From contig NZ_FOBU01000002.1 of the NCBI RefSeq assembly GCF_900109915.1, forward strand, positions 947,170 through 1,011,169: a stretch of DNA of 64,000 bases. The letters run 5' to 3'. Shown one piece after another: positions 10,882 through 19,751 of this stretch (position 1 is its first letter; each line of letters starts with the position of its first letter). This stretch comes from Luteibacter sp. UNCMF331Sha3.1. Its GTDB lineage: Bacteria > Pseudomonadota > Gammaproteobacteria > Xanthomonadales > Rhodanobacteraceae. The notes beneath the pieces are model-generated. The model did not search any database, was not told the DNA's origin, and saw nothing but the letters and a program-made list of their open reading frames with translations. A program made the position numbers and the translations under genes.

Positions 10882-10908
10882 AAAAAAAACGGGCCCCGAA
10901 GGGCCCGT
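10882..10908 (-). terminator. Rho-independent terminator of the TonB receptor gene
   Basis: On the minus strand a stem ACGGGCCC-TTCG-GGGCCCGT is followed by a run of eight T, directly after the receptor stop codon. This is a textbook intrinsic terminator. Confidence 0.85.
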
Positions 10909-10930
10909 CATCGTCACGCTGCGAGGCGGC

Positions 10931-13201
10931 TTAGAGCTCCGCGCGGAACTCCACGCCGATGATGCGCGGATCGTTCACGAACGCCGTACGGTTGTTGAAG
11001 TCGATGCCGCCGGTGATCACCTTCTTGTTGGTGATGTTGCGGCCGTAGAACGCGACCTCGCGCTTGCCGAAATCCCAGTTGTAACCGACGCGGATGCCGC
11101 CTTCGAGGAACGGCTTGCTGCGGAACTCTTCCGAGTCGTACAGGAAGAAGTTCACTTCGCTGCGGTAGTTCCAGTCGGTGTAGACGAAGAATTCGCCGCT
11201 CTCGCCGTACGGGATGCCATAACGCGCGGTCCAGGTGCCGATCCACTTCGGCGCGTTGGGCAGCACGTTGCCGTTGATCAGCGCGTTGCCCGTGGCGTTC
11301 AGCGGATCGAGGACCGTGCAGCCGCCGCCGCAGGGTGCCACGGCGAGGTTGTGGTCCTTCAGTTCCGTGTGGTTGTAGCTGCCGCCGGCGGTCATGTAGA
11401 AGTTCGGGGTGAGGTAGGCCTCGAGGTCGAACTCGGCGCCGTAGCCTTCCGTCTTCTTCGCGTTGATCAGCTGCGTGACGTTGGTGGCACCACCCACGGC
11501 CGTGAGCTGCTGGTTGTGCATGTTGTACTTGTAGACGTCGGCGTTGAAACGCAGCTTGTTGTCGTCCGACGTCGACTTGTAGCCGATTTCATACGACGTG
11601 ATCGTTTCGGGCTTGGCCGTCGAGATGCTGTTGGCGAAGTTGATGCGGCCCTGCACGCTGGGTGCGCGGAAGCCGTTCGCGACGCGGGCATACACGTTCG
11701 AGTTCTTCGACAGCTGCCACGTGCCCGTGACGTCGCCGCTCCAGCGCGAGTCGGTCGGGTCGGAGGTCAGCGGGCCGACCGGACCGGTGAAGCCGAGGAA
11801 GCGCTGCGCCTTGAACTCGCGCTTGTCGTGCGACCAGCGTGCGCCTGCGCGCACGTCGAACTCGTCGGTGAACTGGAAGTCGGCGGAGCCGAACACGGCC
11901 CACGCCTTCGTGCGCTGGCTCTGGTCGACCCAGCCGTCGAGCACGTGGTTGGCCAGCGTGTTGTACGAGAAGTTCGTGATCGCGATGTCTTCGTCGAAGT
12001 AATACGTACCCACCTGCCACTTGAGGCGCTCGGCGCTGTCGTTCGACAGGCGGAATTCCTGCGTGATCTGGCGATCCTTCGGCAGCGCGTCGGCCGTTTC
12101 GGAGTAGAACGGCGTGACACGGTTGGTGAAGCTCGGCTTCGCCGGCGTCTCGGACGCGTCGTAGCCGCCGTCGACGTCGCCGAGGCTGTACGTGGTGGCG
12201 CGCTCGAGGCCCGTGATCGACGCGAAGTTCAGGTCGCCGAAGTGCCAGTTGAGATGCAGGTTGCTGCCCCAGGTGAACAGGTGCTGCTTGTTGCGGCCGT
12301 CCTGCGAGACCGAATCGCGGTCGAAACCAGGCACGAACTGGTCGCCGCCGAGCGTGATCGAGTTGGCGCGGTTGACCATGGCGCTGCCGTCGAGCCAGCG
12401 GCCGTGGACGTTGATCAGCGCGTCGAAATCGTCCGACGCCTTGTAGAGGGCCTGCAGGCGAACCGCGCGGTCGTTGTAACCGCCGAGGTCGTCCTTCTTG
12501 CCCGTGTAATCGTTGTCGATCCAGCCGTCGCGGTGCTGGGCGAGGGCGGAGACGCGGCCCGACCAGTTGGAGGCGAGCTTGCCGCCGATCGCGGCTTCGG
12601 CGTTGGCCGTGCCATAGGAGCCGTAGGAAACGCGCGCGTATCCCTCGGTTTCCTGCGTCGGCTTGCGCGACTCGAACTTGATCACGCCGGCCGGTGAGTT
12701 ACGGCCGAACAGGGTGCCCTGCGGGCCGCGCAGTACTTCCACCTGCTCGAGATCGAACAGCGGGAAGCCCTTGAGGATCGGGTTTTCCTGGACGATGTCG
12801 TCGTAGACCATCGAGACCGGCTGCGACGCGTTGAGGTCGAAGTCGCTGTTGCCGAGGCCGCGGATGTAGAAGCGCGGGAACTCGCGGCCGTACGACGTTT
12901 CGGCGTACACGCTGGGTGCGCGACCGGCGAGCTGGAGCACGCCGTCGCCGGCCTGGCCGAAGGCCTCCAGCTTTTCCGCCGTCACCACGGTCATCGAGAT
13001 GGGCACCTTCTGCAGGTCTTCCGTGCGCTTCTCGGCGGTCACGTTGATGGTTTGCAGGGTGGCCGTCTTGGTCGGAGCACTGGACGCTTGCGATTCGGGC
13101 GAGGCGTCCTGGGCCATGGCCTGGCCAACGGTAAGCGCCGTGGCGATGGACAGGGCAATGACGAGACGTCGCGGCATGCGGCGCGAGCTTGCGAGAGACA
13201 T
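10931..13201 (-). CDS. TonB-dependent outer-membrane receptor
   Basis: This 756-residue precursor starts with a signal peptide ending at QAMAQ, followed by a TonB-box-like segment (TLQTINVTAEKRTEDLQKVP). The plug domain has FYIRGLGNSDFDLNASQPVS and EVLRGPQGTLFGRNSPAG, and the remainder is a 22-strand barrel (YARVANGFRAPSVQGR, YEIGYKSTSDDNKLRFN) ending GVEFRAEL. The plug signature is of the type common in Sphingomonas/Xanthomonas carbohydrate or siderophore receptors, so the ligand cannot be assigned. It is divergent from a porin gene across 295 bp and ends in an intrinsic terminator. Confidence 0.93.
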   Translation of the reverse strand: MSLASSRRMPRRLVIALSIATALTVGQAMAQDASPESQASSAPTKTATLQTINVTAEKRTEDLQKVPISMTVVTAEKLEAFGQAGDGVLQLAGRAPSVYAETSYGREFPRFYIRGLGNSDFDLNASQPVSMVYDDIVQENPILKGFPLFDLEQVEVLRGPQGTLFGRNSPAGVIKFESRKPTQETEGYARVSYGSYGTANAEAAIGGKLASNWSGRVSALAQHRDGWIDNDYTGKKDDLGGYNDRAVRLQALYKASDDFDALINVHGRWLDGSAMVNRANSITLGGDQFVPGFDRDSVSQDGRNKQHLFTWGSNLHLNWHFGDLNFASITGLERATTYSLGDVDGGYDASETPAKPSFTNRVTPFYSETADALPKDRQITQEFRLSNDSAERLKWQVGTYYFDEDIAITNFSYNTLANHVLDGWVDQSQRTKAWAVFGSADFQFTDEFDVRAGARWSHDKREFKAQRFLGFTGPVGPLTSDPTDSRWSGDVTGTWQLSKNSNVYARVANGFRAPSVQGRINFANSISTAKPETITSYEIGYKSTSDDNKLRFNADVYKYNMHNQQLTAVGGATNVTQLINAKKTEGYGAEFDLEAYLTPNFYMTAGGSYNHTELKDHNLAVAPCGGGCTVLDPLNATGNALINGNVLPNAPKWIGTWTARYGIPYGESGEFFVYTDWNYRSEVNFFLYDSEEFRSKPFLEGGIRVGYNWDFGKREVAFYGRNITNKKVITGGIDFNNRTAFVNDPRIIGVEFRAEL

Positions 13202-13496
13202 GGTTTTGATTCCGCCTGGGAGGTCCTGGGGTGGGAGAGTGCCTCGCCAACTGCGGTCGAGCCGGTCCCCTGGCGAGGGCGCGTCTGGGGCGAATTATCC
13301 CTCGTTACGTAGTCATGACGAAAGTGTTGCGCCGCAGTAACGCCCGTCTTGTCGCAAAAGATTGCGATTGTCATGGAAGTGACACGAGGCGGGGCTAACG
13401 TGCGCGCCGTTGCCGGTGCCTGATCCGTTTCGCGGATTTAGACGCCATATCGACGACGTTTGAGTATTTTCTCAATCCATTCGGAGCACGTAAGCG

Positions 13497-14900
13497 ATGA
13501 AGAAGTTCCTCCCGGCCGCCGCCTTCTGGACCATGTGCGGGACCGCGGCCGCCGACGGCGTTCCGCAGACGGCCATCGAGTTGTATGTCGATACCGCCAC
13601 CCGGCAGATCTTCGCGGAGCCGGGTCCGGGCCGTCAGCGCCTGGGCAGGTTCGTGCAGGCCAGCGATCAGGTCGCGCCCGCCGCCGTTGCCGCCGCGCCG
13701 CAGACGGCCGTCGCGCCGCAGGGCGCGCCTGTCATCGCGACGCCCGCGAACGCCAGCATGAAGTCGAAGGCGTGGTACGAAAAGATCGGCATCCGCGGCT
13801 ATGTGCAGCTGCGCTACAACCACGAACTCGGCGAAGACGCGAAGGACCTGAAGTCGCCCGGCGATCGTTTCATCGGTCGGGAGCAGGGCTTCGGCATCCG
13901 TCGTGCGCGCGTCGTCATCAGTGGCGATGTCACCGACAACATGTCGATCTATATCCAGCCCGATCTGGCCAGCATGCCGTCCGGCTCGAGCACCACGCAT
14001 TTCGCGCAGTTGCGCGACGCCTACGCCGATCTCTGGCTCGACAAGGAAAAGACCTGGCGCATCCGCGCCGGCCAGTCGAAGATTCCGTACGGCTGGGAGG
14101 ACCTGCAGTCGAGCCAGAACCGCATCGCGCTCGATCGTGCCGACGCGCTCAACTCGGGCGTGCGCGACGAACGCGACCTCGGCGTCTTCGCCTACTGGTC
14201 GCCGACGGTCGCCAAGGAGCGCTTCGCCTATCTCACCAAGTCGGGCCTGAAGGGCTCGGGCGATTACGGCGTGGTCGGCTTCGGTGTCTACAACGGGCAG
14301 GGCGCGAACCGGCCGGACCGTAACGACCAGCTCCACTCGGTGGTCCACTTCTCATACCCGTTCAAGTTCGCCAACGGTCAGTTCCTCGAAGTCGGTGCCG
14401 ATGCGTACACGGGCCGCTACAAGGTGACCACGGGCTCGGCGACCATCGACGGTCGCACGTTCACGCCGTCGGTCGATGCACCGGAAGCCGGCTCGGAAGA
14501 TCGCCGCGTCGCCGCGCACGTCGTGTACTACCCGCAGCCCTTCGGTTTCCAGGCGGAATGGACGGTGGGCAAGGGCCCGGAACTCGACGTCGCGCGGCGC
14601 ACCGTCCGAACGAAATCGTTGCGTGGTGGCTATGCGCAGGTCATGTACAAGTTCGACGGCGGCTATGGCTCGCTGATGCCGTATGCCAAGTGGCAGACCT
14701 ATCGTGGCGCGGCCAAGTTCGATACCAACGCGCCGCGCATGGAGGTCGACGAGCTCGAAGCGGGCGTCGAATGGCAGCCGTCGAACGCGGTGGAACTCGC
14801 GGTCGCCTGGGCGAACATGCGCCGCACCGATGTCAGCGCGGCACCCTACCGCCGCATCGACGGGCAGCTGCTGCGCGTGCAGTTGCAGGTGAACTACTGA
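13497..14900 (+). CDS. OprO/OprP-type phosphate-selective porin
   Basis: The 467-residue precursor has a short signal peptide (MKKFLPAAAFWTMCGTAAA) and a periplasmic N-terminal stretch rich in Ala/Pro. It then forms a 16-strand-type barrel (IRGYVQLRYNHE, GFGIRRARVVISGDVTDNMSIYIQPD, RAGQSKIPYGWEDLQSSQNR) ending in LQVNY with a C-terminal aromatic residue, as outer-membrane porins do. The GFxIRRARxxxxG and GQxKxPFGxE-like motifs identify the OprO/OprP family, which takes up phosphate or polyphosphate. A GGAG ribosome site precedes the ATG. It is divergent from the TonB receptor. Confidence 0.88.
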   Translation: MKKFLPAAAFWTMCGTAAADGVPQTAIELYVDTATRQIFAEPGPGRQRLGRFVQASDQVAPAAVAAAPQTAVAPQGAPVIATPANASMKSKAWYEKIGIRGYVQLRYNHELGEDAKDLKSPGDRFIGREQGFGIRRARVVISGDVTDNMSIYIQPDLASMPSGSSTTHFAQLRDAYADLWLDKEKTWRIRAGQSKIPYGWEDLQSSQNRIALDRADALNSGVRDERDLGVFAYWSPTVAKERFAYLTKSGLKGSGDYGVVGFGVYNGQGANRPDRNDQLHSVVHFSYPFKFANGQFLEVGADAYTGRYKVTTGSATIDGRTFTPSVDAPEAGSEDRRVAAHVVYYPQPFGFQAEWTVGKGPELDVARRTVRTKSLRGGYAQVMYKFDGGYGSLMPYAKWQTYRGAAKFDTNAPRMEVDELEAGVEWQPSNAVELAVAWANMRRTDVSAAPYRRIDGQLLRVQLQVNY

Positions 14901-14910
14901 TCCACCCAAC

Positions 14911-14940
14911 CGGTGGGAGCCAGCAGGCTGGCTCCCACCG
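14911..14940. repeat. Dispersed palindrome acting as convergent terminator
   Basis: CGGTGGGAGCCAGC-AG-GCTGGCTCCCACCG is a perfect inverted repeat with 14-bp arms between the porin and the M28 peptidase stop codons. Twenty-two bases of it recur exactly at 61761-61782, so it belongs to a dispersed repeat family as well as being a likely bidirectional transcript end. Confidence 0.65.
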
Positions 14941-14952
14941 TTTATCGAAGCA

Positions 14953-16698
14953 TCACTTCTTCGGCTTGCTACCCGCCGCGAGCGACTTCTCGCGCACGGC
15001 CTTGAACTCGCTGCCATCCTTCCACACCGGCCACGTGTCGCCGTCGGCGAGCTTCTCGCCCAGCGCATAGAACGCCTTCACGTTCTGCGTCACGCCGTCG
15101 AAGTTCCAGCGCATGTCGTACACGTCGGTCGGCTGGTGATAGCGGTTCTTCGTGTAATCGTCGCGGTCCGCCATGCCGGCGGCCTTCCCGCCCTCGACCA
15201 TGTCGATGCCGCCGCCGGCCGCCAGCGCGGGAACGCCGGCCTTGGCGAAGTTGAAGTGATCCGACCGGAAATAGTGGCCCTTCTCCGGCGACGAATCGCC
15301 CGATACCACGCGGCCGTCGGCCTTGAGCACATCGGCGAACAGGTCTTCGAGATCGCCCTGACCCAGCCCCGTCACGGCCATGTCGTGCGTGGCGCCGCCG
15401 ATCGGGAGCGCGTCCATGTTGATGTCCGCCACGGTCTTGTTGAGCGGGAAGGGCGGGTGCGCGACGTAGTACTTCGAGCCGAGCAGGCCCGACTCCTCCA
15501 TCGTCACCGCAGCGAAGATCACGGAGCGCTTCGGTTTCTCCTGCGCGAACTTGCCGGCGATCTCCAGCAGCGCGGCGATGCCCGTGCCGTTGTCGATGGC
15601 ACCGTTGTAGATCTGGTGGCCCTTGAGCGCCGGGTCGTGGCCGAGGTGGTCCCAGTGCGCGGTGTACACGATGGCCTCGTCGGGTTCCGACGAGCCCTTC
15701 ACCATGCCGATGACGTTGTTGCTGAGCGAGTGCGAGATCGTGCTCTGCAGGTGGATCGACGCCTTCGCGTCGAGCGGCACAGCCCTGAATCCTCGCGTGC
15801 CGGCCTGCTTCGCGAGGTCGTCGAAGTTCTTGCCGGCCTTCGCGAACAGACGCTGCGCGGCTTCCTGGGTCAGCCAGCCCGCGACGGGAAGGCGCGGAGC
15901 CGGATCTTCGCTCTCGGGCAGATCGAGTCTCGGCGTGGTCCAGCCGCTGCGCACCACGTTCCATGCGTAGCCCGCCGGTTCGGTCTGGTGGACGATGAAC
16001 GCCGCCGACGCACCCTTGCGCGCGGCCTCTTCGAACTTGTAGGTCCAGCGACCGTAGTAGGTCATCTCGCGACCCTTGAACAGCGACGCGTCGCTACCGT
16101 TCCAGCCCGGGTCGTTGACGAGGATCACGACGGTCTTGCCCTTGAGGTCGACGCCGTCGAAATCGTTCCACTGGCTCTCGGGCGCATCCACGCCGTAGCC
16201 GACGAAGACGATCTCCGAATCTTTCAGTTCCACATCGGCCTTCGCCTGCAGCGTGCCCGCGACCATGTCGTTACCGAACGCGAACTTCTCGGTGCCGCCC
16301 CCTTCGGCGACGTCGAGAGAGAGCGTGTCCTGGCCGTTCAGCGCGGTCGACACCGCCGGCACCGTCTGGATCCAGTCGCCCTTGTTGCCGGGCTCGAGGC
16401 CCATCCGCTTGAACTGCTCGATGATGTAATTCGTCGTCAGCCGTTCGCCGAGCGTGCCTGGCTTGCGGCCGTCGTATTCGTCGGACGAGATGACGCGCAG
16501 ATGCGCGGCGAAGTCGTCCGCCGTGATGTCCGGTTTGAAATCGTGGTGTTCGTTGGCCACGGCCGGCAGGGGCGGGGGTGGCGCGGTCGACGGGCGAGCG
16601 GGGGCCGTCGATGCGGCCGCGGGCGCCTTGTCATCGTCGTGGGACTGGCAGGCCGCCAGCGTGAGAGCTGTCAGGCAGGCGAGGGCTAGACGTCGCAT
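14953..16698 (-). CDS. M28-family zinc metallopeptidase lipoprotein with PA domain
   Basis: The 581-residue precursor begins MRRLALACLTALTLAACQS, a lipoprotein signal with lipobox LAAC, so the enzyme is membrane-anchored. A PA (protease-associated) insert spans roughly residues 130-320. The M28 zinc ligands follow: H in YTAHWDHLG, D in GAIDNGTG, the EE pair in MEESGLLG, D in DINMDAL and H in FRSDHFNFAKAG. Such enzymes are aminopeptidases or glutaminyl-cyclase relatives. An upstream ATG (16710, MPLPMRRL) is possible; longer extensions are not supported. It is convergent with the porin. Confidence 0.9.
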   Translation of the reverse strand: MRRLALACLTALTLAACQSHDDDKAPAAASTAPARPSTAPPPPLPAVANEHHDFKPDITADDFAAHLRVISSDEYDGRKPGTLGERLTTNYIIEQFKRMGLEPGNKGDWIQTVPAVSTALNGQDTLSLDVAEGGGTEKFAFGNDMVAGTLQAKADVELKDSEIVFVGYGVDAPESQWNDFDGVDLKGKTVVILVNDPGWNGSDASLFKGREMTYYGRWTYKFEEAARKGASAAFIVHQTEPAGYAWNVVRSGWTTPRLDLPESEDPAPRLPVAGWLTQEAAQRLFAKAGKNFDDLAKQAGTRGFRAVPLDAKASIHLQSTISHSLSNNVIGMVKGSSEPDEAIVYTAHWDHLGHDPALKGHQIYNGAIDNGTGIAALLEIAGKFAQEKPKRSVIFAAVTMEESGLLGSKYYVAHPPFPLNKTVADINMDALPIGGATHDMAVTGLGQGDLEDLFADVLKADGRVVSGDSSPEKGHYFRSDHFNFAKAGVPALAAGGGIDMVEGGKAAGMADRDDYTKNRYHQPTDVYDMRWNFDGVTQNVKAFYALGEKLADGDTWPVWKDGSEFKAVREKSLAAGSKPKK

Positions 16699-17101
16699 GG
16701 GCAGTGGCATCCCTTCTTGGACAAGTGGGGCGAACCAGTGTAACGGGTCATGAGATCGACGGTGAAACCCGCGCCAAGCAGCATTTTTGCCAATTTCGTC
16801 AATTACTTCCGACACTCGCTACGCCGATTCGGCAAATTCACAAAGTGCTGGCATTTGGTCCCATACACCGTTAGTTATAGACGCTGCCGACGGCTTTGCC
16901 GGAAACGGGGTCCGGGGTCGGCGTCAGGAGCGGGCGGGGCGAAAGCCCCATGGGCAAGACGCGGGGGTGCGTAATGGTGATGCGCGACGGGTATACGGGC
17001 AGGTGCGGCGATCGGGGCGTTGCCAGCAGTGGGTTCGACGATCTGACATCGTTGCCGCCGTCGCCGGCGGCCTGGGTTGCACTTGGCAGGGGGAAATCCG
17101 C
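16699..17101. other. Intergenic region between M28 peptidase and AraC regulator
   Basis: These 403 bp separate divergent genes. The 16780-16880 part is noticeably AT-rich (TTTTTGCCAATTTCGTCAATTAC, in part) and probably holds the promoters of both genes. No open reading frame with coding character, tRNA or clear repeat is visible. Confidence 0.4.
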
Positions 17102-18082
17102 ATGAGTCGTCCTTCCGACGTACAGGGTCTGGAAGATTACGATCTGGTCACACTGGGCGCCTCGCTCGGTCTGTGCGAGGTCGATCTGTTGACGCTGAGC
17201 CCCGCGCGACCGCGCGCCGCCATCGCGTCCGCCACGCACGACGGCGTCACCTACCTCACCGGGCACATCGACTTCGACGTGCGCGGATCGCTCACCGTTC
17301 CCGAAGACGCCTGCATGCTCGTGTTCCTGCACGAAGCGGGCGAGCGCAGCTGGTGCCAGGGCGTCGGCATCGAATCCGACATGGCCGTAACGCTGCTGCG
17401 CGGCACACCCACCGATTTCATGTTCGAACGCGGCACGCGGTTCACGCTCGTGGTCGCGCCGTACGCGAAGTTCCGCGCGCGGTTCCTCGCGTCCGACCAT
17501 GCCGACGTCGACATGGCCGCGCAGCGCCTGCGCCTGTTTTCCGTGCGATCCGAGCACCTTCGCCGCGCCTACCGGCAGATCGCCGCCCAGGTGCGCGACG
17601 CGGGCGAGTTCAGCATGGGGCCGATCGAAGACCTCCTCGACGAGCACATCCGCGTCGCGCTGTCGTCGTCGTCGGAAGAACGTCCGGTCGCCTCGCGGGG
17701 CCGCCGCGCGCACTATCAGGTGGTGCGTCGCGCCGAGCGCTTCATGCGCGCGAACCTGCGCCGCGACATCTACTCGCTGGAACTCTGCCAGGCCGCGGGC
17801 GCGAGCGAACGGGGCCTGCGCTACGCGTTCGACGACCTGCTCGGCATTCCGCCCAACCGGTACCTGGCGATGTTGCGCCTGTGCACCGCCCATCGCAGCC
17901 TGGTCACGGCCGAGGCGGGACGTCGTTCGGTCAAGTCGGTGGCGCTGAGTTGCGGCATGTGGGACCTCTCGCGCTTCGCGGAAAAGTACCGCAGCGTGTT
18001 CGGCGAGCAGCCCCGCGAAACGCTGACGCGTAACGCGACGGCCGACGATCTCAGCACGGCAGAGGAATACGACGGCTGGTGA
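17102..18082 (+). CDS. AraC-family transcriptional regulator
   Basis: This 326-residue regulator has an N-terminal sensing region resembling the AraC-binding-like/cupin_6 type (VTYLTGHIDFDVRGSLTVPED) and a C-terminal double helix-turn-helix (RRDIYSLELCQAAGASERGLRYAFDDLLG, then SVKSVALSCGMWDLSRFAEKYRSVFGEQP). It resembles EutR/FeaR-like family members. The ATG at 17102 is preceded by AGGGGGAAA; in-frame sequence further upstream looks non-coding. It lies 125 bp before the LD-carboxypeptidase-like gene in the same direction, but the effector and targets are unknown. Confidence 0.8.
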   Translation: MSRPSDVQGLEDYDLVTLGASLGLCEVDLLTLSPARPRAAIASATHDGVTYLTGHIDFDVRGSLTVPEDACMLVFLHEAGERSWCQGVGIESDMAVTLLRGTPTDFMFERGTRFTLVVAPYAKFRARFLASDHADVDMAAQRLRLFSVRSEHLRRAYRQIAAQVRDAGEFSMGPIEDLLDEHIRVALSSSSEERPVASRGRRAHYQVVRRAERFMRANLRRDIYSLELCQAAGASERGLRYAFDDLLGIPPNRYLAMLRLCTAHRSLVTAEAGRRSVKSVALSCGMWDLSRFAEKYRSVFGEQPRETLTRNATADDLSTAEEYDGW

Positions 18083-18207
18083 GCTTCCGGGAACAGGTCG
18101 GCAGCCTGGGCGGCGTTCGCGCGGCGGGGTCCATCGCAGGTCCCGTGCGCGGCGTCGGCCAACTTCCGGTTGCCTTTACGCATGGGGAGGGCCATCCTTT
18201 GCCCCAC

Positions 18208-19167
18208 ATGCCTAAACGTCTGGATATACGGCTCATCGCGCCATCCGGCTACGCGGAAGACCGCGCGGCAGGCGAGCGCGGCATCGAGCGCCTGATGGCC
18301 GCCGGCCACACCGTGCGCGGTACCGAAGTGCTGGACCGGATCCACCTCCGGTTCGCGGGTACGGAGGCGGAGCGCGCCTCGGATCTCAACCAGCTGGCCC
18401 GTGCCGATGTCGCAGTGCCGGATCTGGTCATGGCGACGTGCGGTAGCTACGGCCACCTTCCCTTGCTGGACAGGATCGACTTCGACGGGCTTGCCTCCCG
18501 TTTCCTCGACGAGCCATTCGTCATCGTGGGCCACGGCGACTTCACCATCCTTCAGTGCGCGCTCTACGCGCGCAGCGCTATCGGCTCGCTGCACGGGCCG
18601 ATGCTGGTGCCGGATTTCGGTGCCGCTTATCTGCGCGAAAACACCTGGCGACATTTCTGGCATACGGTGCTCTCGCCGCGCACCGACATGAGCTGGACCT
18701 GCCCGGACGACCAGGACGACCTGCTGGTCGAAGGCACGCTCTGGGGCGGCAATCTCTCGTCGCTGTGCGCGTTGGCCGGCACGCCGTTCCTGCCGCGCAT
18801 CGACGGCGGCATCCTCTTCGTGGAAGAGGTGGGCGAGCAGGCCTGGCGCATCGAGCGCATGCTCTACGAGCTCAAGCTCGCCGGCGTGCTCGAGCACCAG
18901 CGCGCCATCCTCGTCGGTGGTCTGGGTGGCCAGCGAGTGAGCGAATACGACAACGGTTACGACATCGACCACGCGCTGCAGCGATTCGGCCGTGCGTGCA
19001 ACCTGCCGATCCTTCGTGGCCTCACGTTCGGCCATGGCGCGGACAAGTGGACGTTGCCTTTCGGCGCGCACGCGGTGCTCGAGTGCGTCGATGGCACGGC
19101 CACGCTCACCGCGTTCAACTACACGCACGTCGGTGCCGCGAACGGCGGACCCGTCGCCTCGGTCTGA
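18208..19167 (+). CDS. LdcA-like (peptidase S66) protein lacking the catalytic serine
   Basis: The 319 residues follow E. coli muramoyltetrapeptide carboxypeptidase LdcA along their whole length: LIAPSGY, RFAGTEAER, EGTLWGGNLSSL, RIERML, and FGHGADKWTLPFGAHA. LdcA removes the terminal D-Ala from cytoplasmic muropeptides using a Ser-Glu-His triad. The nucleophile motif GHSDFT is here GHGDFT: residue 110, codon 18535-18537, is GGC (Gly) instead of AGC-type Ser. The neighbouring GGYG loop is also changed (CGSYGH). The Glu (VEEVGE) and His (FGHG) regions remain. It may be a binding-only or regulatory paralogue, or inactive. The start at 18208 matches the LdcA N-terminus. Confidence 0.85.
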   Translation: MPKRLDIRLIAPSGYAEDRAAGERGIERLMAAGHTVRGTEVLDRIHLRFAGTEAERASDLNQLARADVAVPDLVMATCGSYGHLPLLDRIDFDGLASRFLDEPFVIVGHGDFTILQCALYARSAIGSLHGPMLVPDFGAAYLRENTWRHFWHTVLSPRTDMSWTCPDDQDDLLVEGTLWGGNLSSLCALAGTPFLPRIDGGILFVEEVGEQAWRIERMLYELKLAGVLEHQRAILVGGLGGQRVSEYDNGYDIDHALQRFGRACNLPILRGLTFGHGADKWTLPFGAHAVLECVDGTATLTAFNYTHVGAANGGPVASV

Positions 19168-19216
19168 TCCGCTCGTACGACGATGCGACTGGACCCCAGC
19201 CGCATCGTTTCCCCGC

Positions 19217-19558
19217 TCAGGTGAGGGCGGTCATCTGCGTGGCGCCGATGACGCCGATGAACACGATCGAGAGCATCCAGAAGCGGGCCGGGTCGCGCCA
19301 CACGCATACACCCAGGCAGACGATGCCGAGCACGCAGGACACGATGCCGGCGGCCGTGAGGCCGACCGCGATGAGCGAGGGATCGTTGCCGCCCGAGGCG
19401 AGCAGCATGGGCCGGAAGATGGCATACCAGGCCAAAACGAGGCAGGCACCGCCGACGATGCCAAGCAGCCAGTTGGACGGATGGTGTTTCGGCAGCATCT
19501 GGATGCCGAGATAGATCGCGAGTACGACAACAGCGAAAACGACGAGCAATAAAGCCAT
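19217..19558 (-). CDS. Small integral membrane protein
   Basis: This 113-residue protein has four predicted membrane segments (MALLLVVFAVVVLAIYLGIQM, WLLGIVGGACLVLAWYAIF, AVGLTAAGIVSCVLGIVCLG, FWMLSIVFIGVIGATQM) and short loops. The family is not recognised and no catalytic motif is visible. It stands alone on the minus strand between the LdcA-like gene and the two-component operon, with an AT-rich leader (AAACAAAAGGGGTTAACGC) that includes a ribosome site. Confidence 0.6.
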   Translation of the reverse strand: MALLLVVFAVVVLAIYLGIQMLPKHHPSNWLLGIVGGACLVLAWYAIFRPMLLASGGNDPSLIAVGLTAAGIVSCVLGIVCLGVCVWRDPARFWMLSIVFIGVIGATQMTALT

Positions 19559-19751
19559 GCGTTAACCCCTTTTGTTTTTGTCGTGGCTCGTGGTCCCCAC
19601 CAGCAAGCCGTTTCCCGAGCATGGACCATGCAGGCCGCGAGGTCATGCTGCGCCGCGCAAGCCCGCTTTCGTCGGCGTATGCGGCGTTTCGTCGGAATCG
19701 CCGTGATGTGCCGCCGACCGCGTCGTATGCTCCCCGCCAATCCAGGGTGGA

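Noticed and set aside
11351-12697. A long plus-strand frame inside the TonB receptor gene
   Set aside because: It is antisense to a confident gene, with shadow composition and no ribosome site.
14953-16815. Longer N-terminus for the M28 peptidase
   Set aside because: Starting at 16815 would place about 39 residues before a perfect lipoprotein signal peptide; the start at 16698 (or 16710) is preferred.
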